A stretch of DNA of 64,000 nucleotides from Mariprofundus aestuarium (GTDB lineage Bacteria; Pseudomonadota; Zetaproteobacteria; Mariprofundales; Mariprofundaceae): positions 248,001-312,000 of the forward strand of contig NZ_CP018799.1 in NCBI RefSeq assembly GCF_002795805.1, given 5' to 3'. The translations under genes and the position numbers were made by a program. The notes beneath the pieces were generated by a model, which saw only the letters and a program-made list of their open reading frames with translations, searched no databases and was not told the DNA's origin. Below are positions 24,585 through 33,143 of the stretch, in pieces (the first letter of the stretch is position 1; every line of letters begins with the position of its first letter).

Positions 24585-25583
24585 TCACGGCTGCAGTTCC
24601 AGTGCCGGAGGCGCAACTGTTTCATCACGCGCCTTGCCAGATGTGCTGCCACCGACCAGCCATGAGCCGCGTACCGATTTTAGAATCTCCTGCATCTCGC
24701 CAATGGCCTGCCGTGATTCGCGGGCAAGTCCCGGAAGTTCAGGTGTCAGCTCCGAGAGGTCGGAGGCGACGGTATCAAGCGATTTGGAGAGCCTGTCCAC
24801 ATGTTCGATCAGGCTGTTGATTCGCTTCAGGCTTCCCGGCCCTTCTTTGGCAATCTGTTCGGAGAGGGGGCGCAGGTCAGTCAGGATGGAGGAGGTAGCT
24901 TCAAGTGCTGTAGCCAGCTGCTTGGCGACGCCCTGCTCTTTCAGGTCCTGTGTCAGGGATCGGAGATTTTCCAGTGCATCGGCAAGATTGGCGACAAGCT
25001 TGCCGATATTCTCACGGTCCAGATCCTGAGTGACGGCATTAAGGCGGGCGGTGACCTGCCTGACATCGCTATTGGGATCATTCAGCCATAGGGCGAGTGC
25101 GGCCATCTCGCTCAGTAGTTTGTTGGCATTATCGACTGCTGGTTTGATATCCTGCAGCAGTTGCTCAACCGTTGCCGCCGTTTCATAGTCGATCATCTGG
25201 CCGGCCGGAATGGCCGGTTTTTTGATGTCACCGGCTGTGATTTCAAGGGTCTGTTCACCAATTAATCCCTCACGAGTCAGGTGAACGATGGCACCTTCGT
25301 GCAGCATCGGATGGTAACGCTCGAGAAGACGCAGGGTGATTCGTACCCGGCCATCACTCTGAAGGTCCATGTTATCGATGCGCCCGACAGTAAACCCCTG
25401 ATACTTGACCGGCTGGCCGACGTAGAACGAGGAGGCGGAAGGTGGCGAGAAGGCGAGATAAAACTTGTCGGCAAACAGGTCGGTACGCAGGCTGACCATG
25501 AGCAGAATGAATACGATCGCACCGATGCCGAGGATGACAAACCACCCCACCTGACGACTTATGTTGGCAACGAATTCGCTCAC
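24585..25583 (-). CDS. MCE-domain protein of a second lipid-transport system (MlaD-like)
   Basis: A 332-residue protein with one N-terminal membrane helix (residues 13-32) and one MCE domain (about 40-118; FYVGQPVKYQGFTVGRIDNM, VHLTREGLIGEQTLEITAG). A long amphipathic region (~130-300) rich in Leu/Asp heptads follows, probably a helical barrel or coiled coil across the periplasm as in PqiB/YebT or mycobacterial MCE proteins. It is much longer than the 149-residue MlaD at 30923-31372. It directly abuts the pseudo-ATPase gene upstream. The likely role is binding or tunnelling of lipids between the membranes; the cargo is unknown. Confidence 0.88.
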   Translation of the reverse strand: MSEFVANISRQVGWFVILGIGAIVFILLMVSLRTDLFADKFYLAFSPPSASSFYVGQPVKYQGFTVGRIDNMDLQSDGRVRITLRLLERYHPMLHEGAIVHLTREGLIGEQTLEITAGDIKKPAIPAGQMIDYETAATVEQLLQDIKPAVDNANKLLSEMAALALWLNDPNSDVRQVTARLNAVTQDLDRENIGKLVANLADALENLRSLTQDLKEQGVAKQLATALEATSSILTDLRPLSEQIAKEGPGSLKRINSLIEHVDRLSKSLDTVASDLSELTPELPGLARESRQAIGEMQEILKSVRGSWLVGGSTSGKARDETVAPPALELQP

Positions 25584-26258
25584 TTACTCTCCTTCTGCAG
25601 AGTCAAGGCTTTGGCAATCAGGTTCGATCGTCAATGTGCGGGCATAATCGAGCCCTGAGCCCTCATCAACACTCCCGGTCAGATAGAGCAGCCCTGAGCC
25701 CAGTTGCTCGAGCGCCTGCATGCTAAATGCCCTGAATCGATCCAGTTGTTCGGGTGGCATGCCGATATGTACCTCCTGTGCAACGATGATAGCAGGCTTT
25801 ACAAGCATACAGCGTGTCAGACTTATTATAGCATGTGTGTAGGTCGATCTCTCGCCCGCTTTCTCATCCAGAGATGAGTCTATGCCAAATCTCCGGGCAA
25901 CCTCAACAATTTCATCTGATGCTCTCTCCAGACGCTGCTGGTCGCCATGGTAGAGAAATGGCAGCAGAAGGTTTTCACGCAGCGTGAGGTTGGCGATCAA
26001 CCCGCGCTGGCGGATCATGCTGCCAATCCGGATGCTGAATTCCGGTGTTCCTGAAGGGTAGCTGTTTGAGTTGCTCTCCAGCCACATTTTCCAGCCATTT
26101 TCACGATCGTCTTCTTTGAGGCAGAACATGTGCTGCATGAAGGCGTACTGACAATGGTAGTTCATCACCAGTCTTACATATTCGCCGTGAGCAACAGTTG
26201 CTGCTGGGACCATGGTTTGTCCCAGGTGCAGGGCGCTCCAGTGTAGGGTATCACTCAT
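25584..26258 (-). CDS. Degenerate ABC nucleotide-binding-domain protein of the second MCE system
   Basis: A 224-residue protein that occupies the MlaF slot of an MCE operon and aligns with the ABC ATPase fold, but its catalytic motifs are gone. The Q-loop region is still recognisable (residues 83-103, RQRGLIANLTLRENLLLPF). Where Walker A should follow GE at 25-26 there is no GxxGxGK[ST]. The signature position (133-144) reads KAGERSTYTHAI. The Walker B position (155-162) is PAIIVAQE with Gln for the Asp, and the H-loop position (~194) has TG instead of TH. It overlaps the permease gene by 4 bp. The frame is intact and the protein soluble-looking, so it appears maintained rather than decaying. 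It may act as a structural or regulatory pseudo-ATPase. Confidence 0.75.
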   Translation of the reverse strand: MSDTLHWSALHLGQTMVPAATVAHGEYVRLVMNYHCQYAFMQHMFCLKEDDRENGWKMWLESNSNSYPSGTPEFSIRIGSMIRQRGLIANLTLRENLLLPFLYHGDQQRLERASDEIVEVARRFGIDSSLDEKAGERSTYTHAIISLTRCMLVKPAIIVAQEVHIGMPPEQLDRFRAFSMQALEQLGSGLLYLTGSVDEGSGLDYARTLTIEPDCQSLDSAEGE

Positions 26259-27076
26259 ATCAGATTCAGAACCAGGGCAATCACTGCATCACCCATGATC
26301 ACGAGCATGAGCGAGCCCAGCACGCCCTGAGTAGCGTAGACCGGGATCATGTTCGGTTCGCGTCCCACCTTGCAGCCCATATTCAGTAGCATGACAGCGC
26401 TTAACATCGGATAGAGGGTTCCCTTACCAAGAAGTATCATAATCTCTTCCATGCTGGTGCCGCGCCGCACTTCGATCAGGAAGTCGATGAAATTAATTTC
26501 GTAACTCATCGACACAATCAGGCCGCCGAGCCAGATTGACACGAAGACAAAGATAAAGGTGAGAATCAGGCCGCACAGCGTGAAGGCCATCAGGCGCGGC
26601 CAGAGCAGATACTCCTCTTTGCTGATGCCCATGCTGCTCAGCGTCAGGTCCTCGCCGCGAACATGCATGGTGCCCAGTTCGGTCACTACGGCCACACCTG
26701 AACGGGAAAGTAGAAGAATGGTGACAACCAGTGGCGCAACCTCTTTTACCAGCAGGTCGGAGATCAACCGGCCGATCAGCGACATATCCTGAATGCTTTT
26801 GGAAAAGTCGACGATATTATAGACGGCGAGCGCACCGATACCGAATGCGACAAGCACGACCCAGAGCATGCTTTGAACGCCGGTAAAGTAGATCTGCCTG
26901 AAGACCACATTGGTTACTGCAGGTTTGGTTATCCACTGCAGGCGCAAACCGGCTGAGAGTATGGAGGTGGTAAGCCGGTAGGCACGACGGCTTTCATGGA
27001 ACATATGGATCAATGAGGAGCCGAGCGTGTCGGCGCGCTGGTTTATCTGTTGCAATAACTGACCCGGATTGCTCAT
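26255..27076 (-). CDS. MlaE-family permease of the second MCE system
   Basis: A 273-residue MlaE/YrbE-type permease. After an amphipathic N-terminal part come a first helix (WVVLVAFGIGALAVYNIV), the conserved APLVVTILLLSRSGVAVVTELGTMHVRGEDLTL block containing the MlaE 'elbow' and EQ-like loop (here ELGTMHV), and C-terminal helices with MLSAVMLLNMGCKVG. Compared with the MlaE at 31382-32185, the ATPase-facing loop is altered, which parallels the loss of ATPase motifs in its partner. It is the first gene of a block with 4-bp or smaller overlaps down to ubiD, and lies 62 bp after the AsmA-like gene. Confidence 0.9.
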   Translation of the reverse strand: MSNPGQLLQQINQRADTLGSSLIHMFHESRRAYRLTTSILSAGLRLQWITKPAVTNVVFRQIYFTGVQSMLWVVLVAFGIGALAVYNIVDFSKSIQDMSLIGRLISDLLVKEVAPLVVTILLLSRSGVAVVTELGTMHVRGEDLTLSSMGISKEEYLLWPRLMAFTLCGLILTFIFVFVSIWLGGLIVSMSYEINFIDFLIEVRRGTSMEEIMILLGKGTLYPMLSAVMLLNMGCKVGREPNMIPVYATQGVLGSLMLVIMGDAVIALVLNLI

Positions 27077-27138
27077 GCCAGCTTTATATGCCGATTGTCA
27101 GAAAAGACAAGGGAAGGCCTCACAACGCCAGTTGGCTG

Positions 27139-30100
27139 TCATGGACCGGGGGCTGTTTCCGGCATGCGCTTTTTATCCTTGTCGTTGCCGAACCAGAGAT
27201 CAGGCAGTGTCAGCAGGCTTTCGATAATACCTGCGGCTTTCAGCCCTGCCTTTTCCGGTGTGACTGTTTCAACCTTGGCATCGGTGAAGGGGCCGTACAT
27301 GTGGTAAATCTTGCGAAAAAGACTGTGTGAACTGCCTCCGAGGATATCCCTGAGTAGTGGTATCTTGGCAAGTAGCGCATCCAGGTTTTGCAATGGCCGC
27401 ACCACCAGATAGAGGTCGACTGTGGCCTGTTCCAGGTTCATGTTGCCATGGCCAGCCAGATCAAAGGCGGTGGAGCGGATCGCGACATTGCGAATGCGGA
27501 TTTCCTGATTTTGCATGATCGCTTCCATTTGCAGCCGCTCATACATAATTCCGGGGCCAGTCAGGTCTTCGCGCTGGCCTAGCAGCAGCAGTGGTAGTTT
27601 GGTCAGGTTTGTTGCTGCCAGCAGTGTGGTTAATGTTCCGCCTTCGAGGATGCGCCCGTTATCAGCGCGAAGGCGAAGCCTGCCATCCAGACCGTCCCAC
27701 CATGGCTGTTCACGCAGAATGATTCCACTGCCGGAGAACAGGAGGCGGCCATCTCCATCCTTGAAACGCTCTGAAAGCTTGCCCAGCTTCAACAGGTGGC
27801 CGAAATCACCGTGCAGCTCGGCAAAGCCGCGCCAGCGCATCCCCCCCTCTTTTTCCGGCCTCAATGTGGCGGACATATTCAGGCGTTGCTTCTCAATGCT
27901 GGCCGACAGGCGACGAAGATCAATGGCTCCTCCGCCGGGCATCGAAAAGCGGGCATCGATATCGGTAATATCCAGCTGGGTGGTGTGGACCTGCTTCGCC
28001 TTGAACAGCCCGATACTACCCCTGGACGATGCAAGGCGGATGAACACCTCTTGCATGCGGGAGTCGTCCCACTCGAATTTTTTGATGTTGGCGGATAAGA
28101 GCCACGACTTGTCGATGGTCTGGTCCTGATAGTCGAGCGCTTCAGGGAGTGCATTGCGATTCAGGTAGTCAGCAATTACGAGCAGCTCCCATGGTTTGTT
28201 GTCGAACGGGATGTTGATATCCAGTGAGCCGCTGAAGGATGGGGTGTGCAGGTCATTCAGCTTGAGATTCAGTTGTTCGCTGTTGATTGAGGCGCTGCTG
28301 TTGCGAATCAGCAGGGCTTTACCTTTGCTGGTCAGACTGGTCAGACGGATGGTTGGCAGCTTTTTCTCAAGGTTGAGGTCGCCACTACAGTGGATTGAAT
28401 AGGGCTCCCCTGTTTTTTTGTCCGAGCCGAGCAGCTGTTTCCAGCTTGCCTCTTTCAGATCAGCGGCTCCACGCCACTTGCCGTCAAACTTAAGGCTGCT
28501 GTAGATCGTGCCTCCGGCCTGGGCAAGCGGTAGCTGGAAGTGGGCAGCCAGCATGGCGAAGTCGCTTTTAGAGTCGATTGCGAGGTTGCTGATACTCCAG
28601 CGATTATCTTTGTCGATAGTGGTTGTGAGGTTCACTTCGCCATCGACATGGGTGTTCTGGAAGTGCAGTCCGGAAACAGTCAGTCCGTTACTCTGATCCC
28701 AGTTGGCGGAACCACCGGAGAGCTGCAGCGATGTGTCATCAATAGAGATCTCCCAGTTGCCCGACGGTTGCAACTGAACACTTGCTTTGCGGGGCTTTGA
28801 TTCGCTTGGGTCCCATAGCAACTGGAAGCGACTCTCGGCTTTGGCACCGTTCCATTTCCAGTCGGAGATGGCATCGGGGCCGAACCATGTCAGCAGCGAA
28901 GCAACATCGATCATGGATTTTCCAGCGATATTCAACTCCAGTGTCTGCCATGGGATGTAGAGCTCTCCAGTGGCATGGCCCATGTTTTTCGGCAGTTCGG
29001 CATCCATAATAACGGCATTCAGTCCATCATGGTTCAGGTCAATCTGGGCCGAGGTGTTGTGCAGGAAATCTTCGGATACACCAAGCGCGATATCGGCATC
29101 GTCTACATGGGCAGAGACCTGAAACAGCATCGCTTCCAGGTTCTCAAGTGTTGGCAGGGCCTTGATAGGGTCATCCCATGCCAGAGATAGCTTTGCTTTT
29201 GCCTGGCTTGCTGTGCCTGCTTTCATCAACGCCAGCCAGTTGTGCCACGTTTCATCCCCCAGTGGCCTCAGCCATGACCATATCACCGGCATCGATAGCT
29301 GATCCGAGTTTGCCTGCAGTGACAGCAGGCCTGCACTCCAGCTTCCTGTTGCCTGAATGCTGCTCTCACCCAGTGACCATGAAAGCTGTTCCAGGCTGAT
29401 ATGCTCAATAGCGAGGGATTTGCCCTCAATCGCTGTCAGTTTTAGCTGTAGATAGGCACGGTTGAGCGCAACTGAGTAGATGCTTTCAGGCAGTAGTGTG
29501 AGCACTTCTTCTGATTCTACAGATGAGGCGAGTTGCCAGGATTGTTTATTCAGGCGATTCAGCTTAAGTGATGCTGCAGGTGTGCCATTGAAGTATTTGC
29601 GGAGAGGGGCAGGGAGCCATGTGAAGTTGTTGCATTGCAATTCCACCAGCTGCGGCAGCATATCTTCACTGAGACTGGCTGAGATTGTGAAGTCCGATGT
29701 GGTCATCTGCATCTCACGCTCCATGCCATCAAGCATCAGATGCAGGTGATCGAGCGTTCCCTGCCACTTGTCCAGATAACTCCAGTTGACCTGCACGTCA
29801 TCCAGCACAAGTTGCGCAGCGGGAAAGCCGCGTCCGGAGTCGGTGTGCTGGAGATCCAGGGTGCCGCTACTCAGGCGAATGCGGTCGGGTGAAAAGCGGC
29901 CCCTGAGGAGGTCCGAAAGTGCAAAGCGGACAGCCACGCCGCCATGGTGGAAGGCGAGCGCTTCATCACTGCTGGTGAAGTCTAGATGATCTGACTGCAG
30001 CCAAAGAAAGTCGGTCCACCTCCATGTGAGCTGCCCGAGTTTGATCTCTTTAAGCTGAAGTTTCTTCTTCAGGTGGCTTTCGATGCCGGGGCGAATGGTG

Positions 30101-30216
30101 TCGAGGCTGGGTGATTGCGAGTAGAGCCAGCCACCTAGAAGGGAGAGTCCCAGAAGTAGCAAAAGCGCCACGCGCCAGCAAGAAGCCAGCGCGCGTTTAA
30201 AGAAGCTGCCCGACAT
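27139..30216 (-). CDS. AsmA-like/YhdP-type giant envelope protein
   Basis: A 1025-residue protein with one N-terminal membrane helix (about 13-33) and a very long periplasmic region. Alternating short beta strands run throughout, as in AsmA/YhdP/TamB-like bridge proteins, thought to form a hydrophobic groove for phospholipids. The C-terminal part carries the AsmA-like conserved domain (FDLAGHGNMNLEQATVDLYLVVRPLQNLDALLAKIPLLRDILGG), diagnostic of the DUF3971/AsmA2 family. It lies 20 bp after mlaC and 62 bp before a second MlaE-type permease, linking two MCE systems. Anterograde phospholipid transport is the family's proposed role; here it is an inference. Confidence 0.85.
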   Translation of the reverse strand: MSGSFFKRALASCWRVALLLLLGLSLLGGWLYSQSPSLDTIRPGIESHLKKKLQLKEIKLGQLTWRWTDFLWLQSDHLDFTSSDEALAFHHGGVAVRFALSDLLRGRFSPDRIRLSSGTLDLQHTDSGRGFPAAQLVLDDVQVNWSYLDKWQGTLDHLHLMLDGMEREMQMTTSDFTISASLSEDMLPQLVELQCNNFTWLPAPLRKYFNGTPAASLKLNRLNKQSWQLASSVESEEVLTLLPESIYSVALNRAYLQLKLTAIEGKSLAIEHISLEQLSWSLGESSIQATGSWSAGLLSLQANSDQLSMPVIWSWLRPLGDETWHNWLALMKAGTASQAKAKLSLAWDDPIKALPTLENLEAMLFQVSAHVDDADIALGVSEDFLHNTSAQIDLNHDGLNAVIMDAELPKNMGHATGELYIPWQTLELNIAGKSMIDVASLLTWFGPDAISDWKWNGAKAESRFQLLWDPSESKPRKASVQLQPSGNWEISIDDTSLQLSGGSANWDQSNGLTVSGLHFQNTHVDGEVNLTTTIDKDNRWSISNLAIDSKSDFAMLAAHFQLPLAQAGGTIYSSLKFDGKWRGAADLKEASWKQLLGSDKKTGEPYSIHCSGDLNLEKKLPTIRLTSLTSKGKALLIRNSSASINSEQLNLKLNDLHTPSFSGSLDINIPFDNKPWELLVIADYLNRNALPEALDYQDQTIDKSWLLSANIKKFEWDDSRMQEVFIRLASSRGSIGLFKAKQVHTTQLDITDIDARFSMPGGGAIDLRRLSASIEKQRLNMSATLRPEKEGGMRWRGFAELHGDFGHLLKLGKLSERFKDGDGRLLFSGSGIILREQPWWDGLDGRLRLRADNGRILEGGTLTTLLAATNLTKLPLLLLGQREDLTGPGIMYERLQMEAIMQNQEIRIRNVAIRSTAFDLAGHGNMNLEQATVDLYLVVRPLQNLDALLAKIPLLRDILGGSSHSLFRKIYHMYGPFTDAKVETVTPEKAGLKAAGIIESLLTLPDLWFGNDKDKKRMPETAPGP

Positions 30217-30236
30217 GGCAGAGGGTTCCTTTTTGA

Positions 30237-30857
30237 TCAGTCGTTGTCCTTCTCTTTCAGCTTGGTGACTTTATCTTCCAGCGTTTTCAGAAGGTGTTCA
30301 TAGCCGCCGTTAACCAGCGTGGATTTAAAATCCTGATAGAAGGTTCGCACCATGCTGGTGCCCTCAATGCGGATATCATAAACCTGCCAGCCTGTTTCGG
30401 TCTGGTGCAGACGATACTCCACCGGCGTTTCACGGGTGCCGTCGATTACGGTGGATTCGACGCGCGCCTTGTCGCTTTTAAGCTCGGCATCGGCAAAGAC
30501 CACTTTTTGCCCTTTATATTCACTCAGACGGTTGCCGTAGGAGCGCTCAAGCAGTTCGCGGAATACGCTGGTAAAGTGGGTCTGCTGCATGCCATCCAAC
30601 TCTTTCCAGGGGTTGCCGAGGCTGCGCCTGGCCATGGCCGCGTAGTCGAAACGGCCTTCCACGCTCTGGCGGATGGCATCGCGGTCCTTGCTGGTCAGCT
30701 TGGTCGTGTCCTGACGCGCTTCAAGCACCTCGATGATCTGGTTGACGGTGGTTTCGATAACCGTTTTCGGATCACTGCTACCACTGCTTGCCCATGCCGA
30801 AACGGAAAAGAGCATGGCAAATAGAATGGCGAACGTTGTACGAAACAGTTTTAACAT
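30237..30857 (-). CDS. mlaC: Periplasmic phospholipid-binding protein MlaC
   Basis: About 206 residues: a signal peptide ending near SAWA-SS and then the MlaC/Tol_Tol_Ttg2 domain. Family motifs include FDYAAMARRSLG, THFTSVFRELLERSYGNRLSEYKGQKV, PVEYRLHQTETGWQVYDIRIEG and MVRTFYQDFKS. MlaC carries phospholipids between the outer-membrane MlaA complex and the inner-membrane MlaFEDB complex. The start at 30857 has a strong AAGGAG site; the longer reading from 30884 is not needed. No mlaA or classic mlaB is adjacent. It is the fourth gene of mlaFEDC. Confidence 0.94.
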   Translation of the reverse strand: MLKLFRTTFAILFAMLFSVSAWASSGSSDPKTVIETTVNQIIEVLEARQDTTKLTSKDRDAIRQSVEGRFDYAAMARRSLGNPWKELDGMQQTHFTSVFRELLERSYGNRLSEYKGQKVVFADAELKSDKARVESTVIDGTRETPVEYRLHQTETGWQVYDIRIEGTSMVRTFYQDFKSTLVNGGYEHLLKTLEDKVTKLKEKDND

Positions 30858-30922
30858 GAGAAACTCCTTATGTTTGGTATCCATAGTTTAAGGTTCCTGC
30901 AGAAGCAGGCGAGGAGCAATGA

Positions 30923-31372
30923 TTACTCCTTGCCGCTGAAAATGTACTTGCTGATCAGGTCTTCGATATTGATGGCGGATTCGGTCTCCTCAATCTCGTT
31001 GCCCTCCTCGAGGTTGCTATCCTCCATGCCCTGGGTGATCCTGATGTAGCGATCTCCGATAATACCCTTGGTACGCACCGAGGCGAAGGCGTCTTCGGTG
31101 ATTTCAACACCCTCATTGATGCGCAGGATTACTGTTGCATGGTCATTGTTGGCCAGCTGCACCTCATCGACGCGGCCAATGACCACACCCGCCAGCATAA
31201 TGTCGCTGCCTTTACGTACGCCACCGACATCATCGAAGTTGGCGGTCAGGGTATAGCCGGTCGCGCCGATGCCGCCGATCTGTCCAACCTTGATGGCGAG
31301 CCAGGCGATGGCCAGTAGTCCGATAAATACAAATACGCCGACAGTCATCTCTGTTTTTCTATATGCTTGCAT
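30923..31372 (-). CDS. mlaD: MCE-domain lipid-transport protein MlaD
   Basis: A 149-residue MlaD: N-terminal membrane helix (residues 9-28, TVGVFVFIGLLAIAWLAIKVG) and one MCE domain (YTLTANFDDVGGVRKGSDIMLAGVVIGRVDEVQL; ASVRTKGIIGDRYIRITQG). MlaD forms a hexameric ring on MlaFE and holds lipids in its central pore. The length matches short MlaD proteins (about 150-180 residues). It lies nine bases after mlaE and 65 bp before mlaC. Confidence 0.95.
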   Translation of the reverse strand: MQAYRKTEMTVGVFVFIGLLAIAWLAIKVGQIGGIGATGYTLTANFDDVGGVRKGSDIMLAGVVIGRVDEVQLANNDHATVILRINEGVEITEDAFASVRTKGIIGDRYIRITQGMEDSNLEEGNEIEETESAINIEDLISKYIFSGKE

Positions 31373-31381
31373 TACAACTCC

Positions 31382-32185
31382 TTACAGGAAGAACGAGGTG
31401 AGAATATAGTCCATGATCAGTACGCCGACCGATGCGATGACCACCGCTTGCGTCGTTGCCTTGGCTACACCTTCCGTGGTGGGCTCGGACCGATAGCCCA
31501 TGTAGGTACAGATCATGCCGATCATGAAACCAAAGATCACCGCTTTTACCCAGCCGCCATTGAGGTCGATCATCTCAAGCTTGGCGATCAGTTCGGCCAT
31601 GTAGGCGCCGGGATTCACACCCAGCAGCTCCACACCGACAATGTAGCCCGAAGCGATACCAACGACATCGAATATCGATACCAGAAGAGGCACGGCAATC
31701 GTGGTGGCGATGATGCGAGGCAGAATAATTCGCTGCATCGGATTGACCGCCATCATCTCCAGCGCATCGGTCTGCTCAGTGACGCGCATGATGCCGATCT
31801 CTGCAGTGATGCTCGAGCCTGCCCGACCAATAATCATGAAGGCACCGAGCACCGGCCCCAACTCGCGAATGATCGACATGCCGACACCTGCGCCAAGCAG
31901 TGATTCCGAACCGAATTTTGCCAGTGTGTAATAGCCCTGCAGCGCCAGTACCATGCCGGTGAACGCACCGGTAATGACGATAATAGCCAGTGAGCCGACA
32001 CCTAGGGCATAGAGCTGGATGATGAAATGTTTGCCCTGCCACGGCTTGGCAAAGAGCAGGGAGAGAGCCTGGAATCCAAGCCTCGTACCGTCGCCTAGCT
32101 GCTCGATGCCGCGCATTGCATAGCGGCCCATTCTGCCGAAGAAGGTGGCCATTCCTGATTGGCTGGCTGTTGTCATATCGCTCAT
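31382..32185 (-). CDS. mlaE: MlaE phospholipid ABC permease
   Basis: A 267-residue MlaE permease. Typical blocks are GVGSLAIIVITGAFTGMVLALQGYYTLAKFGSE, RELGPVLGAFMIIGRAGSSITAEIGIMRVTEQTDAL (with the EIG...EQ coupling loop intact), PRIIATTIAVPLLV and GGWVKAVIFGFMIGMICTYMGYR. It is membrane-embedded and contacts MlaF below and MlaD above. Its start overlaps the mlaF stop by 4 bp. It serves as a useful reference for the divergent second permease at 26255-27076. Confidence 0.95.
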   Translation of the reverse strand: MSDMTTASQSGMATFFGRMGRYAMRGIEQLGDGTRLGFQALSLLFAKPWQGKHFIIQLYALGVGSLAIIVITGAFTGMVLALQGYYTLAKFGSESLLGAGVGMSIIRELGPVLGAFMIIGRAGSSITAEIGIMRVTEQTDALEMMAVNPMQRIILPRIIATTIAVPLLVSIFDVVGIASGYIVGVELLGVNPGAYMAELIAKLEMIDLNGGWVKAVIFGFMIGMICTYMGYRSEPTTEGVAKATTQAVVIASVGVLIMDYILTSFFL

Positions 32186-32991
32186 TTTTCCAACCTTACT
32201 GTGCCCGGTCTGTGAGTCAGATCATCAATGTAGGAGGTGGTGCTGCGTGAGAACGGGATCGGACCATCGGGCCGCCCCTCGAGGAACTGGCGCACGCGCT
32301 CATCGGAACTCGCCCTGATAACTTCCGGTGTGCCCTCGGCAATAATACTTCCCTGCCACATCAGGATCACATGATCTGCAATAGAGAGCCCCGCCTCAAC
32401 ATCGTGCGTCACCACAATCGAGGTCATGCGGTTCATCTTCGAGGTGTCTTTGATCAGGGTGGAGATCACGCCGGCTGAGATCGGATCAAGGCCAGAGGTT
32501 GGTTCATCAAAGAAGACTATCTTCGGATCCATGGCAATGGCGCGGGCAAAGGCGACGCGTTTGGCCATGCCGCCGGAAAGTTCAGAGGGCATCAGCTCTT
32601 CAAAGCCGCGCAGCCCTACCTGTTCCAGCTTCATCGACACCATAGTGCGAATCACTGACTCATCGAGATCGGTATGTTCGTGCAGTGGGAAGGCTACATT
32701 GTCATAAACATTGAGTGAATTTAGCAGCGCGGAGTACTGAAACAGCATGCCCATGCTTTCGCGCAGCTCATACAGCCGTTTGGATGGGATGGTGCAGAGA
32801 TCCTCGTCACCGTACCAGACATGACCAGTGGTAGGTTTGATCAGACCGGAGAGCAGCCGCAGCAGTGTTGTCTTGCCGGAGCCAGAGCCACCCATGATCG
32901 CAGTTGTTGCAGCCGCACGGATATGAATATCGGTCGGAGCAAGGGCATCGACATCGTTGTAGCGTTTGCTTAAGTTCTCACCACGAATCAT
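32182..32991 (-). CDS. mlaF: MlaF phospholipid ABC transporter ATPase
   Basis: A 269-residue ATPase with all motifs: Walker A GGSGSGKTTLL, Q-loop LFQYSALLNSLNVYDNVAFPLHEH, signature LSGGMAKRVAFARAI, Walker B IVFFDEPTSGLDP and H-loop VVTHDVEAG. The C-terminal extension (FLEGRPDGPIPF) is where MlaB normally binds MlaF. It is the first gene of mlaFEDC; the gap to the divergent ilvE is 152 bp. As the only intact MCE-type ATPase in the window it might also energise the second system, whose own subunit looks inactive (inference). Confidence 0.95.
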   Translation of the reverse strand: MIRGENLSKRYNDVDALAPTDIHIRAAATTAIMGGSGSGKTTLLRLLSGLIKPTTGHVWYGDEDLCTIPSKRLYELRESMGMLFQYSALLNSLNVYDNVAFPLHEHTDLDESVIRTMVSMKLEQVGLRGFEELMPSELSGGMAKRVAFARAIAMDPKIVFFDEPTSGLDPISAGVISTLIKDTSKMNRMTSIVVTHDVEAGLSIADHVILMWQGSIIAEGTPEVIRASSDERVRQFLEGRPDGPIPFSRSTTSYIDDLTHRPGTVRLEK

Positions 32992-33143
32992 GGGCGTAGG
33001 CTAGGGCCTCAGCGCGGCGACGGCAAATGATCCATATCACGCGCAAAGATGGCGTGTGCGATGGTGACACGCTACATTTACGGCCCTTTTTTAGGTTTCC
33101 CCGGAAATGCAGGGGGTTTTATATAAAAGATGAGGATGTTTAG

